NCBI RefSeq assembly: GCF_021129235.1
Contig: NZ_JAJOMA010000030.1
Location: forward strand, 1-64,000
Length of the DNA: 64,000 nucleotides
Direction: 5' to 3'
DNA from: Kineosporia mesophila
GTDB taxonomy: Bacteria; Actinomycetota; Actinomycetes; Actinomycetales; Kineosporiaceae
Made by a program: the position numbers and the translations under genes. This document shows, in pieces, positions 48,535 to 57,454 of this stretch. Under the pieces are notes generated by a model. The model was not told the origin of the DNA. It saw only the letters and a program-made list of their open reading frames with translations, and made no database searches. Numbering within the stretch: position 1 is the first letter of the stretch; each line of letters opens with the position of its first letter.

Positions 48535-50940
48535 TCAGTCTTCGCTGACCGCGCGGACCACCCGGTCGCGACCGCTCCGCTTGGCCTCGTACAAGGCCGA
48601 ATCGGCCTTGTTCATCAGTGACTCCGCGGTCTCCTCGGCCCTCCACCAGCAGTAACCGATGGAGATGGACTGCCCCCGGGGCACCGACCGGCGCACCCGG
48701 TCGAGCACCTCACCGGCCAGCGCCTCGTCACAGTTCGTCAGGGCGATCGCGAACTCCTCACCGCCCCAACGGGCCACCGTGTCCTCGGTGCGCAACTGCC
48801 CCCTCGCCGCGTCCGCCACCTCGCGCAGCAGCGTGTCGCCCTCCAGGTGGCCGTAGGTGTCGTTGTAGACCTTGAACCGGTCCACGTCGGCCACCGCGAT
48901 GACGAACGGGTCACCGGTGCGCTGGGCGAGCGCGAGCAGCACCGACAGCCGCTCGTCCCACGACCGCCGGTTCGGCAGGCCGGTCAGCTGGTCGGTGCCG
49001 GCCAGGTCCTCGTAGCGGCGCAGCAGGTCGTCGTGCTCCAGCGCCAGCGCGGCCTCGTCGGCGAGCTGCGCGACCGCCTTCAGCCGCCGGTCGCCGACAT
49101 CGGTGAGCTCCTTGTCCCAGGTGATCCCGAGCAGTGCCGTCATCTCACCGCCCTTACGGATCGGCTGGTACAGCAGCGACTTCGCGTTCACGAGCCGGAC
49201 CATCCGCTGACTCACCAGCGGGTTCCCCTCAGCCCGGTCGATGAACATCGGCTTCTGCTCGCGCCAGACCGCCGCCGTGGCCGGAACGCTCCAGGCCGGG
49301 TAGGTGGAACCGACCAGGGTGAAGTCCGAACATCCGGTGATCACGAACTCGTCCGGGCCGCTGCGCTCGAAAACCGTTGCGATGGAGGCCCCGGCAATCT
49401 CCACCAGGGCCGTGACGATCGCGGTGCGGGCATCGTCACCGGCCAGGATGCGACGTGTCACCCGGGCGATCGCGGCCAGGTTGGCCTCGCTGTCGGCCAG
49501 CTCCGTCTCGGCCTGGTGCCGATCGGTGATGTCGAAGACGTGCGCCAGCAGGTGTGGTTCGGGCTCGCCGTCATCGATCCAGCTGAGCCAGGCCGAGGCC
49601 CAGGCGAGCACGCCGTCGTGGCGCCGGAACCGCACCAGCACCTCCAGGCTGGAGCCCGGGTTGCTCCGCAGCCGACGCATCGCCTCCGGATGCGCGTTGT
49701 TGTCGGCCGGATGCACGAACTCCGAGCGCAGGCGCCCGATCAGCTCGTCCTGCGGCACACCCAGCAACCGGGACATGGCCGGGTTCGCCGAGATCAGGCG
49801 GCCCTCGGCGTCGGTGAGGGTGATGCCCATCGGAGAACCGTCGAAAATGCTGCGGAACTTCTCCTCCGACCGGGCGATCCGGGCCGTGGTCCTCATCCGC
49901 TCGGTGATGTCCCGCGCCGCGCAGTGAATCTCGAGCCGTTCGCGCTCCGGGTCGTAGAGCGGCGCGAGCGTGCACTCCATCCAGTGCCAGATCTTGTCCT
50001 GGGCGATGAGACGGACGGTGACCAGCTCCGAGGCCCCGTTCCCGACCGCCTCCATCGCCGTCCGCATCGCCGGCCGGTCGTCCGGGTGCACCCGGGTGAG
50101 CAGCATCGTGCTCACCTCCAGGTCGACCCGCCGGCCGGGCCCGGCCGACCGGTCGACGGACGGGCCCAGGTAGGTGATCCGCCCGTTCAGCGTGCAGCGG
50201 GCCACCACGTCACCGGAGTTCTCCGCCAGCAGCCGGTACTCGCTGCGCGAGCGGGCCAGCTGGCGCTGCGAGGCCGTGCGCAGCTCGATCTCCCGCGCCT
50301 GCTCGATGGTGCGCCGTCGCAGTTCCAGCTGGGTCGACACCTGCCGGGCCAGGGCCCGCATCCCCTCGCGCTGGCCCGGCGAGAGCGTGCGTTCCACCCC
50401 GTCGATGACACAGATCGTGCCGAGCACCGCGCCGCTCGCCGCGGTGACCGGGAATCCCGCGTAGAACACGGCCAGGGGTGGACCGATCACGGCCGGGTTG
50501 TGTGCGAACCGCGAGTCCCGGCGCAGGTCGGGCACCTCCAGCTCGGCCCGGTCGCGCACCACGTGGTCACAGAACGCGACCTGCCGGGCGGTCGCGCACA
50601 GGTCGGTGCCGACCTTGGCCTTGAACCACTGGCGCTGGGCATCGATCAGGGTGACCAGGGCGATCGGGCAGTGGGTGAGGGTCGCGGCCAGCTGCACCAG
50701 ATCGTCGAAGCCCTGTTCGGGAGGGGTGTCGAGGACGTTGAGGGCGTGCAGGTCGGCGAGGCGCTGCTGCTCTTCCTGGGCCCCGGGACCGTCCTGGCCC
50801 TCCTGCCCAGGGGCCGAAGGGGTGAACTGCTGCGGCACGACCGCAGAGGTGGCCCCGGAGGCATCCGGGCGCGCGCCATCGTCGGACGCCGGGGCGGCTT
50901 CCCGGGACATCCGGGCGCCGTTCGCGTCACCCATCGTCAT
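48535..50940 (-). CDS. Diguanylate cyclase with GAF and PAS sensory domains
   Basis: The 801-residue soluble signalling protein has a disordered N-terminus (1-50). A GAF domain follows (about 55-205, FDDLVQLAATLTHCPIALVT), then a PAS/PAC pair (about 230-475), a second GAF (about 490-640), and a GGDEF domain (about 645-800). The active site reads RWGGEEF, which is competent, and RTED lies five residues before it, matching the c-di-GMP inhibitory I-site RxxD. There is no EAL domain. It should make c-di-GMP in response to cytoplasmic signals. It fits with motility genes at the right edge and the expansin upstream. Confidence 0.92.
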   Translation of the reverse strand: MTMGDANGARMSREAAPASDDGARPDASGATSAVVPQQFTPSAPGQEGQDGPGAQEEQQRLADLHALNVLDTPPEQGFDDLVQLAATLTHCPIALVTLIDAQRQWFKAKVGTDLCATARQVAFCDHVVRDRAELEVPDLRRDSRFAHNPAVIGPPLAVFYAGFPVTAASGAVLGTICVIDGVERTLSPGQREGMRALARQVSTQLELRRRTIEQAREIELRTASQRQLARSRSEYRLLAENSGDVVARCTLNGRITYLGPSVDRSAGPGRRVDLEVSTMLLTRVHPDDRPAMRTAMEAVGNGASELVTVRLIAQDKIWHWMECTLAPLYDPERERLEIHCAARDITERMRTTARIARSEEKFRSIFDGSPMGITLTDAEGRLISANPAMSRLLGVPQDELIGRLRSEFVHPADNNAHPEAMRRLRSNPGSSLEVLVRFRRHDGVLAWASAWLSWIDDGEPEPHLLAHVFDITDRHQAETELADSEANLAAIARVTRRILAGDDARTAIVTALVEIAGASIATVFERSGPDEFVITGCSDFTLVGSTYPAWSVPATAAVWREQKPMFIDRAEGNPLVSQRMVRLVNAKSLLYQPIRKGGEMTALLGITWDKELTDVGDRRLKAVAQLADEAALALEHDDLLRRYEDLAGTDQLTGLPNRRSWDERLSVLLALAQRTGDPFVIAVADVDRFKVYNDTYGHLEGDTLLREVADAARGQLRTEDTVARWGGEEFAIALTNCDEALAGEVLDRVRRSVPRGQSISIGYCWWRAEETAESLMNKADSALYEAKRSGRDRVVRAVSED

Positions 50941-50987
50941 CTCCAGGCGGGTATCGGCAGAATGCCCACGAAGGCTGAGCGGACCGT

Positions 50988-52583
50988 GTGAACGAGGTCA
51001 CCGGAGGGCCATATAGAGGCAAGCTCGCAGGCAAGAGCACGCGGGCTCCTTCGCGCCGGACCGAAGGTGGTGCAATCATCAAACCTGTGTCCGATCTAGC
51101 ACCCCAGACGATTTCCTACCCGGCCCCCGGGTCACGGCCGTCGCGAGGTGGGCAGGAGATCCTCGCCCCTCACGTGATCGTGCTGTTCGGGGCCACCGGT
51201 GACCTCGCCCGCCGCAAGTTGCTGCCCGGCATGGCGCACCTTGCCGCTTCCGCACTGGCACCGGACATCCAGGTGGTCGGCACGTCCCTCGAGGACATGA
51301 GCGACGATGCGTTCCGCACGTTCGCCCACGCCGCCATGCAGGAGTTCGGTACCCACAAGCTCACCGAGGAGCAGTGGGACACCTTTGCGAAGAACCTCTG
51401 CTACGTACCCCAGTCCGCCGGACCCGAGGCCCTGGCCCAGGCCGTCGCCGACGCCGAGGCCCAGCTCGGGCCGGACACGCGGCGTCTGCACTACCTGAGC
51501 GTGCCGCCGAAGGCCGCCCTGGCCGTCATCACCATGCTGCGCGACGCGAAGCTGGTGGAGAAGTCCCGGGTGGTGATGGAGAAGCCGTTCGGCACCGACC
51601 TGACGTCGGCCATCATCCTCAACGACCAGGTGCACGAGACCTTCCGGGAGAGCCAGATCTTCCGGATCGACCACTTCCTCGGTAAGGAAGCGGCCCAGAA
51701 CATTCTCGCGTTCCGTTTCGCCAACGGCCTTTTCGAGCCGATCTGGAACCGGAACTTCATCGATCACGTGCAGATCGACATTCCGGAGACCCTGGGTCTC
51801 GGCGGCCGGGCGAACTTCTACGAGAGCACCGGCGCCTACAAGGACATGGTGGTCACCCACCTGCTCCAGGTGATGGCGTTCGTCGCGATGGAGCCGCCGA
51901 CGGCACTGGAGCCCCGGGCCATCAGCGAGGAGAAGAACAAGGTCTTCCGCTCGATGCTGCCGATCGACCCGCGCGACGTGGTGCGCGGTCAGTACAGCGG
52001 CTACCGCGGTGAGGACGGCGTCGCCCGCGACTCCGACACCGAGACCTTCATCGCCCTGCGGGCCGGCATCGACAACTGGCGCTGGGCCGGCGTGCCGTTC
52101 TACCTGCGCACCGGCAAGCGTCTGGCCGAAGGCGCCCGGATCATCTCGATCGCCTTCAAGGAGGCGCCGAAGTCGATGTTCCCGGCCGGCTCCGGGGTCG
52201 GCGCGGCCGGTCCGGACCACCTGACGTTCGACCTCGCCGACGCCTCCAAGGTGTCGCTGTCGTTCTACGGCAAGCGGCCCGGCCCGGGCATGAAGCTCGA
52301 CAAGCTGTCCATGCAGTTCTCCACCCAGGAGACCGAGCGGGCCGGCGACGTGCTGGAGGCCTACGAGCGGCTGATCCTCGACGCCATGCGCGGCGACCAC
52401 ACGCTGTTCACCACGGCCGAGGGCATCGAGTCGCTCTGGGAGCGGTCGATCCCGCTGCTGGAAGACCCGCCGCCGGTAAAGCCGTACGCACCGGGCACCT
52501 GGGGCCCGAACGCGATCCACCAGCTCATCGCCCCGCACGCCTGGCGTCTGCCGTTCGAGCGAGCCTGGCGCGAACACCGGTAA
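50988..52583 (+). CDS. zwf: Glucose-6-phosphate 1-dehydrogenase
   Basis: The 531-residue enzyme makes NADPH and 6-phosphogluconolactone in the oxidative pentose phosphate pathway. It has the coenzyme motif VLFGATGDLARRKLLPGM and the substrate-binding active-site peptide RIDHFLGKEAAQN. The C-terminal half is typical (FYLRTGKRL, YERLILDAMRGD). The first ~33 residues are not conserved; GTG 51087 (SDLAPQTISYPAPGS) is an alternative start. No gnd, opcA or pgl gene adjoins it. A strong terminator lies 58 bases after the stop. Confidence 0.93.
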   Translation: MNEVTGGPYRGKLAGKSTRAPSRRTEGGAIIKPVSDLAPQTISYPAPGSRPSRGGQEILAPHVIVLFGATGDLARRKLLPGMAHLAASALAPDIQVVGTSLEDMSDDAFRTFAHAAMQEFGTHKLTEEQWDTFAKNLCYVPQSAGPEALAQAVADAEAQLGPDTRRLHYLSVPPKAALAVITMLRDAKLVEKSRVVMEKPFGTDLTSAIILNDQVHETFRESQIFRIDHFLGKEAAQNILAFRFANGLFEPIWNRNFIDHVQIDIPETLGLGGRANFYESTGAYKDMVVTHLLQVMAFVAMEPPTALEPRAISEEKNKVFRSMLPIDPRDVVRGQYSGYRGEDGVARDSDTETFIALRAGIDNWRWAGVPFYLRTGKRLAEGARIISIAFKEAPKSMFPAGSGVGAAGPDHLTFDLADASKVSLSFYGKRPGPGMKLDKLSMQFSTQETERAGDVLEAYERLILDAMRGDHTLFTTAEGIESLWERSIPLLEDPPPVKPYAPGTWGPNAIHQLIAPHAWRLPFERAWREHR

Positions 52584-52641
52584 CAAACCTGTTGGCAAAC
52601 TGTTAGGCGACGGTTCCGTCAGCCCGCCAGAAGAACCGATT

Positions 52642-52676
52642 GAGGACGAGGAAGAGCACCGCTCTTCCTCGTCCTC
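52642..52676 (+). terminator. Intrinsic terminator of zwf
   Basis: Perfect 16-bp stem (52642-52657 and 52661-52676, arms GAGGACGAGGAAGAGC and complement) with a 3-base loop. It is followed by CGTCGTTTTG. Confidence 0.82.
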
Positions 52677-52776
52677 CGTCGTTTTGCCTGGCCACCGGGC
52701 CCGGGGCCACTGGGCAGCGACGTTTCCGCCGAGTTTCATGGCGGTTTGCCAGTCGTTGCCCAGTGAAATCCCGGGT

Positions 52777-52866
52777 GCGCAAGGGGGCAGAAGCGCGCAA
52801 GCACCCCTTGACGCGGTCCGCATCCTGCGCAAGTGTTACGGCCAAATCGTAAGGCGTCTTTATAAA
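52777..52866 (+). promoter_or_regulatory. Putative operator/promoter region of the sugar ABC importer
   Basis: The 265 bases between the zwf terminator and the importer hold no gene. They contain three GCGCAAG words (near 52777, 52795 and 52825), an inverted repeat TTACG-N7-CGTAA (52835-52851) and TATAAA (52861-52866). A TTGACG lies at 52807-52812 but is badly spaced. Binding of a LacI-type sugar repressor to the inverted repeat is plausible; the regulator is not in the window. Confidence 0.35.
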
Positions 52867-52941
52867 CCCCTTCGTAGCAGTTCATCGGCGGCGCGTCCGC
52901 CACACCTCCCCCGTCACCATCAGGCAACAGGAGTTTCTGCG

Positions 52942-54195
52942 ATGAACAGACGAACCCAGGCCTTCGCGGTCGGCATCACCGGCCTGGCCCTCACCCTCTC
53001 CGCGTGCGGGGGTGGCACCGGCGGTAGCAGCGAGAGCGACGGCGGGGGCAAGGTCGACTCGATCAAGCTGGTCGCGGCCGAGTACTCGGACAAGACCCAG
53101 GGCTTCTGGGACGCGTTCGCCAAGACCTACCAGGAGAAGACCGGCATCAAGCTGGACGTCCAGGTGGTCAGCTGGGACGACATCGACCAGCAGAGCAGCA
53201 CGATGATCCAGAACGGCAACCCGCCGGACATCCTGAACCTCAACGCCTACGCCAGTTACGCGCAGGACGACCTGCTCTACAGCGCCGACGACGTGCTGTC
53301 GCCCGAGGTGAAGTCCGACCTGCTGCCGAACTTCGTCACCAGCGGCACCTACGAGGGCAAGCTCTACGGCATGCCCGACCTGTCCTCGGCGCGGGCCCTG
53401 TTCTACAACAAGGACCTGTTCAAGGACGCCGGTATCAAGGCCGCCCCGACCACCTGGGACGAGTTCGCGGCCGACGCCAAGAAGATCGCCGACCTGGGCG
53501 ACGGGGTCGCCGGGTACGCCGAGCCGATGGGCCCGGAAGAGGCCCAGGCCGAGTTCTCGATCTGGATGTTCAACAACGGCGGCAACTGGAAGACCGACGG
53601 CAAGTGGTCGATCAACTCGGCCGCCAACGTCGAGACCCTGTCGTTCCTGAAGAAGCTCGCCGACGACGGCGTCACCCAGAACAACCCGGGTAAGACCAAC
53701 CGCACCGACGGCGCCTTCGCCGACTTCGCCGCGGGCAAGGCCGGCATGGTCGTGGGCTTCTCGCCGCTGGCCGGCACCCTGGACGAGAGCAAGAAGGTCG
53801 ACTACGGCGTGGCGCCGATGCCGACCAACAACGGCGACGAGCCCAAGTCGTACGGCGTCACCGACTACCTGATGGCGTTCAAGAAGGACGGCAACGCCGA
53901 CGCGATCAAGGCCTTCTACGACCTGTATTACCAGCCCGACCAGGTGAACACGTTCATCAAGGACGAGGGCTTCCTGCCCGTCACCCAGTCCGGCGTGGAG
54001 AAGTTCAGCTCGGACGAGAAGCTGAAGGTCTACCTCGACACGCTCACCGGCGTGCAGCTCACGCCCACCGACGACCCGAAGTGGGACACAGTGAAACTGG
54101 CTGTGCAGCAGAAGATCGGCGCCGCTGTGGGTAAGGACGGCGACCCGCAGGCCGTCCTCGACGACCTGCAGAAGCAGGCCGAGTCCGGGAACTGA
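52942..54195 (+). CDS. Sugar ABC transporter substrate-binding lipoprotein
   Basis: The 417-residue extracellular solute-binding protein (family 1) starts at ATG 52942 behind CAGGAG. The lipobox is LTLSAC (Cys about residue 21). Features of maltose/oligosaccharide binders follow: KLVAAEYSDKTQGFWDAFAK, NPPDILNLNAYASYAQD, LYGMPDLSSARALFYNKDLF and FAAGKAGMVVGFSPLAG. It delivers sugar to the two permeases encoded next. Specificity cannot be read from sequence. Confidence 0.9.
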   Translation: MNRRTQAFAVGITGLALTLSACGGGTGGSSESDGGGKVDSIKLVAAEYSDKTQGFWDAFAKTYQEKTGIKLDVQVVSWDDIDQQSSTMIQNGNPPDILNLNAYASYAQDDLLYSADDVLSPEVKSDLLPNFVTSGTYEGKLYGMPDLSSARALFYNKDLFKDAGIKAAPTTWDEFAADAKKIADLGDGVAGYAEPMGPEEAQAEFSIWMFNNGGNWKTDGKWSINSAANVETLSFLKKLADDGVTQNNPGKTNRTDGAFADFAAGKAGMVVGFSPLAGTLDESKKVDYGVAPMPTNNGDEPKSYGVTDYLMAFKKDGNADAIKAFYDLYYQPDQVNTFIKDEGFLPVTQSGVEKFSSDEKLKVYLDTLTGVQLTPTDDPKWDTVKLAVQQKIGAAVGKDGDPQAVLDDLQKQAESGN

Positions 54196-54196
54196 G

Positions 54197-55177
54197 TTGA
54201 CCGACCAGCTCGACGCCTCGGCGGGCGCGGCCGCACCACCGGCCGCGCCCGTCGCGCGTTCCCCCCGATTCCGCCGTCGGCGGCACGAATCCGGCTATGC
54301 CAGCGGACTCTCAGCCATCCCCTGGCTGATCGCCCCGATCGTCCTGATCGCCGGTGTCGTGGTCTACCCCGCGATCGCCCTGGTGCAGGCTTCCCTCTCG
54401 GACTACTCGATCACCGGCCTGCGCCGTGGATCGGCCGGTTTCGACAACTACATCGACATCTTCCAGCACGACGACCTGGGACTCGTGCTCTGGAACACCC
54501 TGGTCTGGGTGGTCGTGGTGGTGGCGCTGACCATCCTCTTCGGCCTGGGCCTGGCCCAGTTCATGAGCAAGGAGTTCCGCGGCCGCACGGTGATGCGCTG
54601 GGCCATCATCATTCCGTGGGCCGCCTCGCTGGTGATCACCGCGCGGCTGTTCACGCTGATCCTCGACTACGAGCACGGCATCCTGAACCAGATGCTGGTC
54701 ACCCTGCACATCATCGGTGAGCCGATCGACTTCCTCGGCAACGACTCCTGGGTGATGCCGTCGATGATCCTCGTCGGCGTGTTCGTCTCCCTGCCGTTCA
54801 CCGCGTACGTGCTGCTGGCCGGGCTGAACGCGATCCCGCAGGACCTGATCGAGGCCGCCCGCATGGACGGCGCCTCACCCTGGAGGATCTACCGGCACAT
54901 CACCCTGCCGCTGCTGCGGCCGGCCATGCTCGTGGCCAGCGTGCTGAACCTGATCTACGTGTTCAACTCGTTCCCGCTGATCTACACGCTGAACGACCGT
55001 AATCCCGGCTTCACCCACGACACGTCCATCACCTACAGCTACAAGCTGGCGTTCAAGGCGGCCGAGCGCAGCGTCGGCATGTCCGCCGCGATGGGCGTGA
55101 TCAACGTCCTGCTCATTCTGGTGGTCGTGATGATCTACCTGCGGATCATCCGCTGGAGGGAGGTGACGCAGGCGTGA
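54197..55177 (+). CDS. Sugar ABC transporter permease (MalF-like)
   Basis: The 326-residue inner-membrane permease starts at TTG one base after the binding-protein stop. The cytoplasmic N-terminus is Ala/Pro/Arg-rich; six membrane helices follow. The EAA loop that contacts the ATPase reads EAARMDGASPWRIYRHITLP. It overlaps the second permease by four bases. No ATPase gene is present, so a shared MsmK/MalK-type ATPase elsewhere is expected. Confidence 0.9.
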   Translation: MTDQLDASAGAAAPPAAPVARSPRFRRRRHESGYASGLSAIPWLIAPIVLIAGVVVYPAIALVQASLSDYSITGLRRGSAGFDNYIDIFQHDDLGLVLWNTLVWVVVVVALTILFGLGLAQFMSKEFRGRTVMRWAIIIPWAASLVITARLFTLILDYEHGILNQMLVTLHIIGEPIDFLGNDSWVMPSMILVGVFVSLPFTAYVLLAGLNAIPQDLIEAARMDGASPWRIYRHITLPLLRPAMLVASVLNLIYVFNSFPLIYTLNDRNPGFTHDTSITYSYKLAFKAAERSVGMSAAMGVINVLLILVVVMIYLRIIRWREVTQA

Positions 55178-56004
55178 CTCTTCAGAGAAGGCTCCGGCCG
55201 TACTATCTTTCGCTGATCGGCCTGGTCATCACCGTGGTGTTCGTATCGCCGTACGCGGTGATGCTGCTCGATGCGCTGCGCCCCAGCGGCGACGTGCTGG
55301 CCTCACCCCCGTCGTTCCTCCCGCGCGAGTGGCAGTGGAACACCTTCGGCACGGTGCTGTCCGACTCGAGGTTCCTGAACTGGCTGAAGACGTCGGTGAT
55401 CGTGGCCGTCTCCTCGACCGTGATCGTGCTCCTGGCGGCGATCCCGGCGGCCTACTTCACCGCCCGGTTCCGGTTCCCCGGCCGTACGGCGTTCCTGCTG
55501 GTGGTGCTGATCACCCAGATGTTCTCGCCGACCTCGCTGGTGGTGGGGCTCTACCGGGAGTTCTTCGACCTCACCATGGTCAACACCTACGCCTCGATCA
55601 TCATCACGAACGCGGCGTTCAACCTGGCCTTCGCCATCTGGATCCTGCAGGGGTTCTTCTCCTCGATCCCGAAGGACGTCGAGGAGGCCGCCCACCTGGA
55701 CGGCTGCGGGCGGGTGCGCACGCTCTGGCACGTGATGCTGCCGCTCACCCTGCCCGGCCTCGTCACCACCGTGATCTTCACCTTCATCGCGGCCTGGAAC
55801 GAGTACGTGGTGGCCCTGACCCTGATGCAGGACGACGCCAGGAAGCCACTGACGGTGGGTATCAACTCCTACGTCACCGGCTACCAGCAGCACTGGGACG
55901 AACTGTTCGCCGCGTCCCTGATCGCCGTGGTCCCGGTCGTGATCCTCTTCGCCATGATCGAGAAACACCTGGTGGGAGGCCTGACCGCCGGCTCGGTCAA
56001 GTGA
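55174..56004 (+). CDS. Sugar ABC transporter permease (MalG-like)
   Basis: The 276-residue permease starts at GTG within the stop of the first permease. It has six membrane helices and the EAA loop EEAAHLDGCGRVRTLWHVML, with the usual MalG-type C-terminus. Together with the preceding two genes it forms an importer lacking its own ATPase. Palindromic repeat copy 5 starts 12 bases after the stop and may act as terminator. Confidence 0.9.
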   Translation: MTLQRRLRPYYLSLIGLVITVVFVSPYAVMLLDALRPSGDVLASPPSFLPREWQWNTFGTVLSDSRFLNWLKTSVIVAVSSTVIVLLAAIPAAYFTARFRFPGRTAFLLVVLITQMFSPTSLVVGLYREFFDLTMVNTYASIIITNAAFNLAFAIWILQGFFSSIPKDVEEAAHLDGCGRVRTLWHVMLPLTLPGLVTTVIFTFIAAWNEYVVALTLMQDDARKPLTVGINSYVTGYQQHWDELFAASLIAVVPVVILFAMIEKHLVGGLTAGSVK

Positions 56005-56015
56005 CCTGACCCCTT

Positions 56016-56077
56016 CGTGACCAGACAGAACCTCCCCGGGCCGAATCATCGGCCCGGGGAGGTTCTGCATGATCACG
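56016..56077. repeat. Palindromic intergenic repeat, copy 5
   Basis: 27-bp arms with three mismatches near the left tip and an 8-base loop (AATCATC region), right end GCATGATCACG. The inner arm ACAGAACCTCCCCGGGCC forms a very stable hairpin. The left tip is degenerate (CGTGACCAGAC). Confidence 0.9.
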
Positions 56078-56092
56078 GTAGGCTGAGGGGAA

Positions 56093-56143
56093 CCTCACTG
56101 TTTCGGTCGAGAATCTTGACAACAGTGAGGTAGTCCTTAATAT
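56093..56143 (+). promoter_or_regulatory. Promoter with overlapping operator for the flavin reductase genes
   Basis: TTGACA (56116-56121) and TAATAT (56138-56143), 16 bases apart, make the best -35/-10 pair in the window. A perfect 10-bp inverted repeat, CCTCACTGTT (56093-56102) and AACAGTGAGG (56121-56130), straddles the -35 box. This suggests repression by a dimeric regulator. The leader to the flavin reductase start is about 180 bases long. Confidence 0.65.
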
Positions 56144-56198
56144 CGATGGGAGCAGCGTAAGACGTTGCAGCCGCCGTCGCCCCACAACAAGGCGACAG

Positions 56199-56336
56199 GT
56201 GAATGTTCCTGCATCGCAGGCATTTTTGGCTGCCCGTACAGCGCCGTCGGGCTTGCGAACTGCAGGGGCTGACCATCTCGTCAGCGCTGCGCCCCGAGCG
56301 CGGCGCCCGGCTGCTGTGAAGGATGTGGAACGGTGA
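56199..56336 (+). CDS. Possible upstream leader ORF (45 residues)
   Basis: A GTG-started frame (MNVPASQAFLAARTAPSGLR... to DVER) with AAGGCGACAG before it ends in TGA that overlaps the GTG of the flavin reductase gene (GTGA). It lies inside the long leader. It may couple translation to the downstream gene or be an untranslated chance frame. No similarity recognised. Confidence 0.3.
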   Translation: MNVPASQAFLAARTAPSGLRTAGADHLVSAAPRARRPAAVKDVER

Positions 56337-56875
56337 AGATCGCCGTGGTCGTGGGCAACCCCAAGCCCGCCTCCCGAACTCTGCGCGTGGCGGAGTCCGT
56401 CGCCGACGCGATCGAGAAACTGCTGCCCGGCGAGAGCGCCGAGCGTCAGGTGATCGATCTGGCCGACTACTCGTCCCGGCTGTTCGAGTGGCCCGAACCG
56501 ACGCTGGCCGAGCTGAACGACGCGGTCGCCGCCAGCGACGTGCTGGTCGTGGCGTCCCCCACTTACAAGGCCACCTACACCGGCCTGCTCAAGGCCTTCC
56601 TCGACCGCTACCCCAGCAACGGCCTGGGCGGCGTCGTGGCCGTACCGGTGATGACCGGCGCCTCCGCCGACCACTCGATGGCCACCGAGGTCAACCTGCG
56701 TCCTCTGCTCGTCGAACTGGGGGCCACCGTGCCCTCCCGGGGCCTCTACCTGGTGATGACCAGGATCGCCGAACTCGACCAGATCACCGCCGAGTGGGGG
56801 TCGGCGAACGCCGCGACCCTGGTCCCCGCGATCAGCGGGCGGATCGAGAGCAGGCGGGAGGTCACCCGTGGCTGA
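56333..56875 (+). CDS. NADPH-dependent FMN reductase
   Basis: The 180-residue flavodoxin-like reductase begins VKIAVVVGNPKPASRTLRVA, the FMN phosphate loop. It continues DVLVVASPTYKATYTGLLKA and FLDRYPSNGLGGVVAVPVMT, as in SsuE/MsuE-type reductases. It supplies reduced FMN to a monooxygenase. GTG start, overlapping the stop of a possible leader ORF. The next gene, a second flavin reductase, overlaps it by eight bases. No monooxygenase is adjacent in the window. Confidence 0.88.
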   Translation: MKIAVVVGNPKPASRTLRVAESVADAIEKLLPGESAERQVIDLADYSSRLFEWPEPTLAELNDAVAASDVLVVASPTYKATYTGLLKAFLDRYPSNGLGGVVAVPVMTGASADHSMATEVNLRPLLVELGATVPSRGLYLVMTRIAELDQITAEWGSANAATLVPAISGRIESRREVTRG

Positions 56876-57386
56876 CAACACCCTCGCCTTCGACGGCGCC
56901 CAGTTCCGCAAGGTCGTCGGCGGCTTCGCCTCCGGCATCGTGGTGGTCACCGCGATCAACGACGGCGAGCCGGTGGGCATGACCTGCCAGTCGTTCTTCA
57001 GTCTCTCGCTCGATCCGCCGCTCATCGCCTTCTCCCCCTCGCTGACGTCGTCGAGCTATCCGCGGATCCGGGAGTCAGGTGCGTTCTGCGTCAACATCCT
57101 GGAAGCCGGCCAGGAGGCGCTCTGCAACCAGTTCGCCCGCAGCGGGACGGACAAGTGGCGGGGCGTGGACTGGGAGCCCGGAGTGACCGGCAGCCCGCGT
57201 CTGGAGGGCGTGCTGGCCTCCATCGACTGCGAGCTGGAGACCGAGTTCGTCACGGGTGACCACTACCTGACCGTGGGCCGGGTGCGGTCGCTGCACGCCA
57301 CGCCGGGCCTGCACCCGCTCCTCTACTTCAACGGCGTCTACCGCCGTCTGCACCCGCACCAGGAGCTCGGGGCGCGCAGCGCGTAG
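56868..57386 (+). CDS. Flavin reductase family (FMN-binding split-barrel) protein
   Basis: The 172-residue protein has the flavin reductase-like split barrel: FRKVVGGFASGIVVVTAIND, GMTCQSFFSLSLDPPLIAFS, SGAFCVNILEAGQEALCNQF and a C-terminal YFNGVYRRLHP. It resembles the reductase component of two-component flavin monooxygenases (HpaC-like). With the adjacent FMN reductase it forms a two-gene operon. Why two reductases are paired is unclear. Confidence 0.88.
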   Translation: MADNTLAFDGAQFRKVVGGFASGIVVVTAINDGEPVGMTCQSFFSLSLDPPLIAFSPSLTSSSYPRIRESGAFCVNILEAGQEALCNQFARSGTDKWRGVDWEPGVTGSPRLEGVLASIDCELETEFVTGDHYLTVGRVRSLHATPGLHPLLYFNGVYRRLHPHQELGARSA

Positions 57387-57454
57387 GACCTCCCCGGCAG
57401 TTGCCCGGCCCGCCCCCGCTGACGGGAACCTCCTGGGTCGGGCAGACTGCCGAC

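Noticed and set aside
56080-56135. A possible iron-regulator (DtxR/IdeR) box near GGTAGGCTGAGGGGAACCTC
   Set aside because: The match to the 19-bp palindrome is poor; the CCTCACTGTT/AACAGTGAGG repeat is a better operator and no iron gene follows.
56140-56332. A riboswitch in the flavin reductase leader
   Set aside because: I could not fit a known FMN, SAM or TPP riboswitch core; only a leader frame and simple hairpins can be supported.
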